A DNA stretch of 64,000 bases, taken from Mercurialis annua (Eukaryota; Streptophyta; Magnoliopsida; Malpighiales; Euphorbiaceae). The notes beneath the pieces were generated by a model. The model saw only the letters and a list, made by a program, of their open reading frames with translations. It did no database searches and had not been told where the DNA came from. The position numbers were made by a program, and so were the translations under genes. Shown one piece after another: positions 60,429-64,000 of the stretch (positions are counted from its first letter, which is position 1; each line of letters starts with the position of its first letter). Location: NCBI RefSeq assembly GCF_937616625.2, contig NC_065577.1, forward strand, positions 20,411,501 through 20,475,500, given 5' to 3'.

Positions 60429-61011
60429 TATAATACCCCGTAAATTTAAATTATCTCATTGGACCACGTGTCCAGTTTTGAGTTGCCGGAGTAGCGATAT
60501 TGGAAAGATTTCCGATAAATTAAGATAAATAAAACTTTAATAAATTGATTTCAGAAAGATTATTACGAGAAATTTAATATTGTATCCCAATTTAATAATT
60601 AGAAGTGGGACAAAAAGAAAAAATATCAAGAAAAGTTATAAAATAAAGTGTAAGTACTAAAATGGTAATTAACCAATTAAGTCTCTAGAATCGAAATTCA
60701 TTAACATTTAACGGAAAAATATAAATTCCTGGATTGTATTTGTTATTGGATATAAATAATACGTGTACTAATTATTTAAAGCATTAATCGATTAAGCGAT
60801 CAATTAGTTAAAATATAATGATTAAATTAAAAATAGTAAAAACAAAATAAGGGAAGGATTTCGCCGTTTCTCGTCCAAATCAAGTGATTTCGTGCCGATG
60901 TTTCAAGAAACCGAACCTCTATCAAACATAAGCTAAAACTCGAGGTAAGAGATGAAGTTTGGAGGTTGAAATTGATGAATTACGGGCTGTTTTATGTTCA
61001 TACACTATGTT
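60429..61011 (+). mobile_element. Family-B LTR fragment, copy 2
   Basis: 583 bp. The terminal TGTAATACCCC has become TATAATACCCC. It otherwise follows copy 1 to the same GGGCTGTTTTAT breakpoint. TATAAATA is at 60751-60758. It arose with its flanking satellite by duplication, not by a separate insertion. Confidence 0.86.
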
Positions 61012-64000
61012 TTTACAAACGCTACGAAACATAACCAAACGTTTCACCCTTTTAGCGATTTAAGCCAAACGTTTACAAACGTTACAAAACCAAACCAAAC
61101 GTTTAAAACGTTATGAAACAAACATTACGTAACAAATCCAAATGTTTAAAAACATTATGAAATAAAATCAAACGTTTCACCTTTTTAGCGATTTAAGCCA
61201 AACGTTTACAAACGTTACGAAACAAATACAAACATTTCACCTATTTAGCGATTTAAGCCAAACGTTTACAAATGTTACGAAACAAATCCAAAAGTTTCCC
61301 AATTTTAGCGATTTAAGCCAAACGTTACGAAACAAATCCAAACGTTTCACCCTTTTAACGATTTAAGCCAAACGTTTACAAACGTTAAGAAACAAACCAA
61401 ACGTTTAAAACGTTGCAAAACAAATCCAAACATTTCACATATTTAGCGATATAAGCCACATGTTTACAAATGGTATGGAAAAAAACCAAACGTTTCAGAT
61501 TTTTAACGATTTAAGCCAAACGTTTACAAACAATACAAAACAAATCCAAGCGTTTCACCTTTTTAGCGATTTAAGCCAAACGTTTGCAAAACATACGAAA
61601 CAAATTCAAGCATTTCACCTTTTTATCAATTTAAGCCAAACGTTTACAAGCATTACGAAACAAAACCAAGCGTTTCACCTTTTTAGCGATATAAGCTAAA
61701 TCTATAAAACGTTGAGAATTAAATCAAAATGTTTACAAACATTACGGAACAAAAACAAACGTCTCACATTTTTAACAATATAAGCCAAACGTTTACAAAC
61801 GTTACGAAACAAATCCGAATGTTTCACCTTTTTAGCGATTGAAGCCAAACGTTTATAAACGTTTCGAAACAAAACCAAATGTTTACAGACTTTGCGAAAC
61901 AAATCCAAACGTTTACAAATATTACGAAAGAAATCCAATGGTTTCCCCATTTTAGCGATTTAAGTCAAACGTTTACAAACGTTACGAAAAAAATCCAAAC
62001 GTTTCAACTTTTTAGCGACTTAAGCCAAATGTTTACGATCGTTTACAAAAATTACAAAACAAATCCAAACGTTTACAAACATTACAGAACAAAAACAAAC
62101 TTTTCACATTTTTAGCAATTTAAGCCAAAGGTTTACAAACATTAGAAAACAAATCTAAACTTTTCACCTTTCTAGCGATTGAAGCCAAACGTTTACAAAC
62201 GTTAAGAAGCAAATCCAAACATTTTCCCATATTAGCGATTTAAGACAAACGTTTATAAACGTTAAGAAACAAAACCAAATGTTTACAAACGTTACGAAAC
62301 AAATCCAAACGTTTCCCCATTTTAGCGATTTAAGCCAAACGTTTACAAACGTTAAACGTTTCACCTTTTTAGCAATTTAAGCCAAACGTTTACAAATTAT
62401 ACGGAACAAAACTCAACGTTTCAAATTTTTAGCGATTTAAGCCAAACGTTTACAAACGCTACGAAAAAAATCCAAATGTTTCACCTTTTTAGAGATTTAA
62501 GCCAAACGTTTACAAACGCTACGAAACAAATCCAAAGGTTTCACCTTTTTTGCGATCTAAGCCAAACATTTACAAACGCTACGAAACAAAAACAAACGCG
62601 TAAAACGCTACGAAACAAATCTAAACGTTTCTCCATTTTAGCGATTTATGCCAAATGTTTACAAACGTTACGAAACAAATCCAAACGTTTCACCTTTTTA
62701 TCAAGTCAAGCCAAACGTTATGAAACAAATCCAAAGGTTTCAGCTTTTTAGCAATTTAACCAAACGTTTACAAACGTTGCGAAACAAAGCCAAACGTTTC
62801 ATTTTTTTAGCGATTTAAGACAAACCTTTACAAACGTTACGAAACAAAACCAAATGTTTCACCTCTTTAGCGATTTTACGCCAAACGTTTACGAACGTTA
62901 CGAAATAAATCCAAATGTTTCCCATTTTTAGAGATTTAACCCAAACATTTGTAAACGCTACGAAACAAAGCCAAACGTTTCCCCATTTTGGCAATTTATG
63001 CCAAACATTTAAAAACATTACGAAACCAATTCAAACGTTTCACCGTTTTAGCGATTGAAGCCAAAACGTCTACAACATTACGAAACAAATCCAAACGTTT
63101 CACCTTTTTAATGATTTAAGCCAAACGTTTACAAGCGTTACGAAACAAAACCAAACGTTTAAAACGTTAAGAAACAAATCCAAACGTTTCCCCATATTAG
63201 CGATTTTTGCCAAATATTTACAAACGTTACAAAATAAATCCAAATGTTTCTCCTTTTAGCAATTTATGCCAAACGTTACGAAACAAATCCAAACATTTTG
63301 CCTTTTTAGTAATTTAAGCCAAATGTTTACAAACGTTACGAAACAAAACCAAACGTTTTGCCTTTTTAGCGATATAAGCCAAACGTTTACAAACGTTATG
63401 AAACAAAACCAAATATTTCACATTTTTTGCGATTGAAAACAAACGTTTATAAATGCTACGAAACAAGGCCAAACGTTTCCCCATTTTAGCGATTTATGCC
63501 TAACGTTTACAAACGTTACGAAACAAAGCCAAATGTTTCGCCTTTTTAGCGATTTAAGCCAAACGTTTACAAACATTACGAAACAAATCCAAACGTTTCA
63601 CATTTTTAGCGATTTAAGACAAACGTTTACAAACGCTACGAAACAAAGCCAAACGTTTCCCCATTTTAGCGATTTATGCCAAACGTTTACAAACATTACG
63701 AAACGAATCCAAATGTTTCACCTTTTTAGCGATTGAACGCAAATGGTTACAAATGTTATGAAACAAATCCAAATGTTTCACCTTTTTAGCGATTTAAGCC
63801 GAACGTTTGCAAACGTTACGAAACAAATCCAAACATTTCACCTTTTTAGCGATTGAAGGCAAACAGTTACAAACGTTATGAAACAAATCCAAATGTGTAA
63901 GCTTTTTAGCAATTTAAGCCAAATGTTTACAAACGTTGCGAAACAAAACCAAACGTTTCACCTTTTTAGCGATTTAAGCCAAACGTATACAAACGTTATG
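61012..64000 (+). repeat. 60-bp satellite, forward, to window end
   Basis: The first part is duplication unit 2. The last roughly 600 bases are the most regular monomers in the window, holding an exact 60-base phase from about 63,540 onward. The array continues beyond the window. Confidence 0.95.

Larger units (their letters stand above)
57514..63350. repeat. Tandem segmental duplication, about 2.9-kb unit
   Basis: Unit 1 begins at 57514 and unit 2 at 60429. Both have the same LTR fragment with identical right breakpoint, followed by satellite with the same irregular monomers: the CAAACATTACNNAAC fusion, the GATATAAGCCACA monomer, AAATCTATAAAACGTTG (58772 and 61698), and GGTTTACAAACATTA after ATTTTTAGCAATTTAAGCC. 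The offset is 2915-2926 bp at first and about 2836 bp after 60- and 30-base losses in unit 2. Matching is clear to about 59.5/62.3 kb; the right limit of unit 2 is estimated. Confidence 0.85.

Noticed and set aside
8701..64000. Many open frames of 60-160 codons in the satellite on both strands as protein genes
   Set aside because: They are in-phase translations of a 60-bp repeat, occur on both strands, overlap each other and end at random mutations. No start context, domain or conservation supports them.
8701..64000. Telomeric or rDNA origin of the satellite
   Set aside because: No TTTAGGG-type arrays and no rRNA-like sequence are present.

Overview
The window looks like plant (probably eudicot) heterochromatin. 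It contains no intact host gene, RNA gene or CRISPR array. About 35 of 64 kb is one satellite with a 60-bp monomer. The rest is LTR-retrotransposon sequence inserted into it. The plant assignment rests on a Tekay/Del-type chromovirus pol with a chromodomain, LTRs beginning TGTAATACCCC, and Ty1/Copia elements with a plant-type Met-tRNA primer site. I cannot name the species.

Layout. 1-964: end of a Ty3/Gypsy-type LTR (family B, minus strand). 965-1548: unassigned. 1549-8700: chimeric minus-strand chromovirus made of a 3' LTR, polypurine tract, RNase H tail-integrase-chromodomain with one nonsense codon, and then a direct jump into a second partial LTR. 8701-38773: satellite, forward to about 14,975, then reverse, with two solo LTRs (18283-21170 plus strand; 22460-25096 minus strand) and several orientation flips near 21.6 and 25.1-26.3 kb. 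38774-48081: a decayed Copia element with two 2194-bp LTRs, preceded by the pol tail of a second unit. 48082-49265: reverse satellite. 49266-51640: LTR truncated exactly where satellite orientation changes. 51641-64000: forward satellite containing a solo Copia LTR (53443-54973, TSD tcacc) and a roughly 2.9-kb tandem duplication that carries a family-B LTR fragment in each copy (57514, 60429).

The long open frames in the satellite arise because 60 bp is 20 codons; I do not treat them as genes.

The strongest unexplained signal is in the LTRs. Three divergent LTRs carry arrays of 16-bp palindromes built as 5-bp arm, CGAACG/CGTTCG core, 5-bp complementary arm. The arms differ between LTRs but stay self-complementary, and start-to-start spacing is mostly about 20 or about 31 bp. 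In the two chromovirus LTRs the array lies just upstream of the TATA box, where the other chromovirus-type LTRs carry different private repeats. This resembles an operator or enhancer array evolving in concert.
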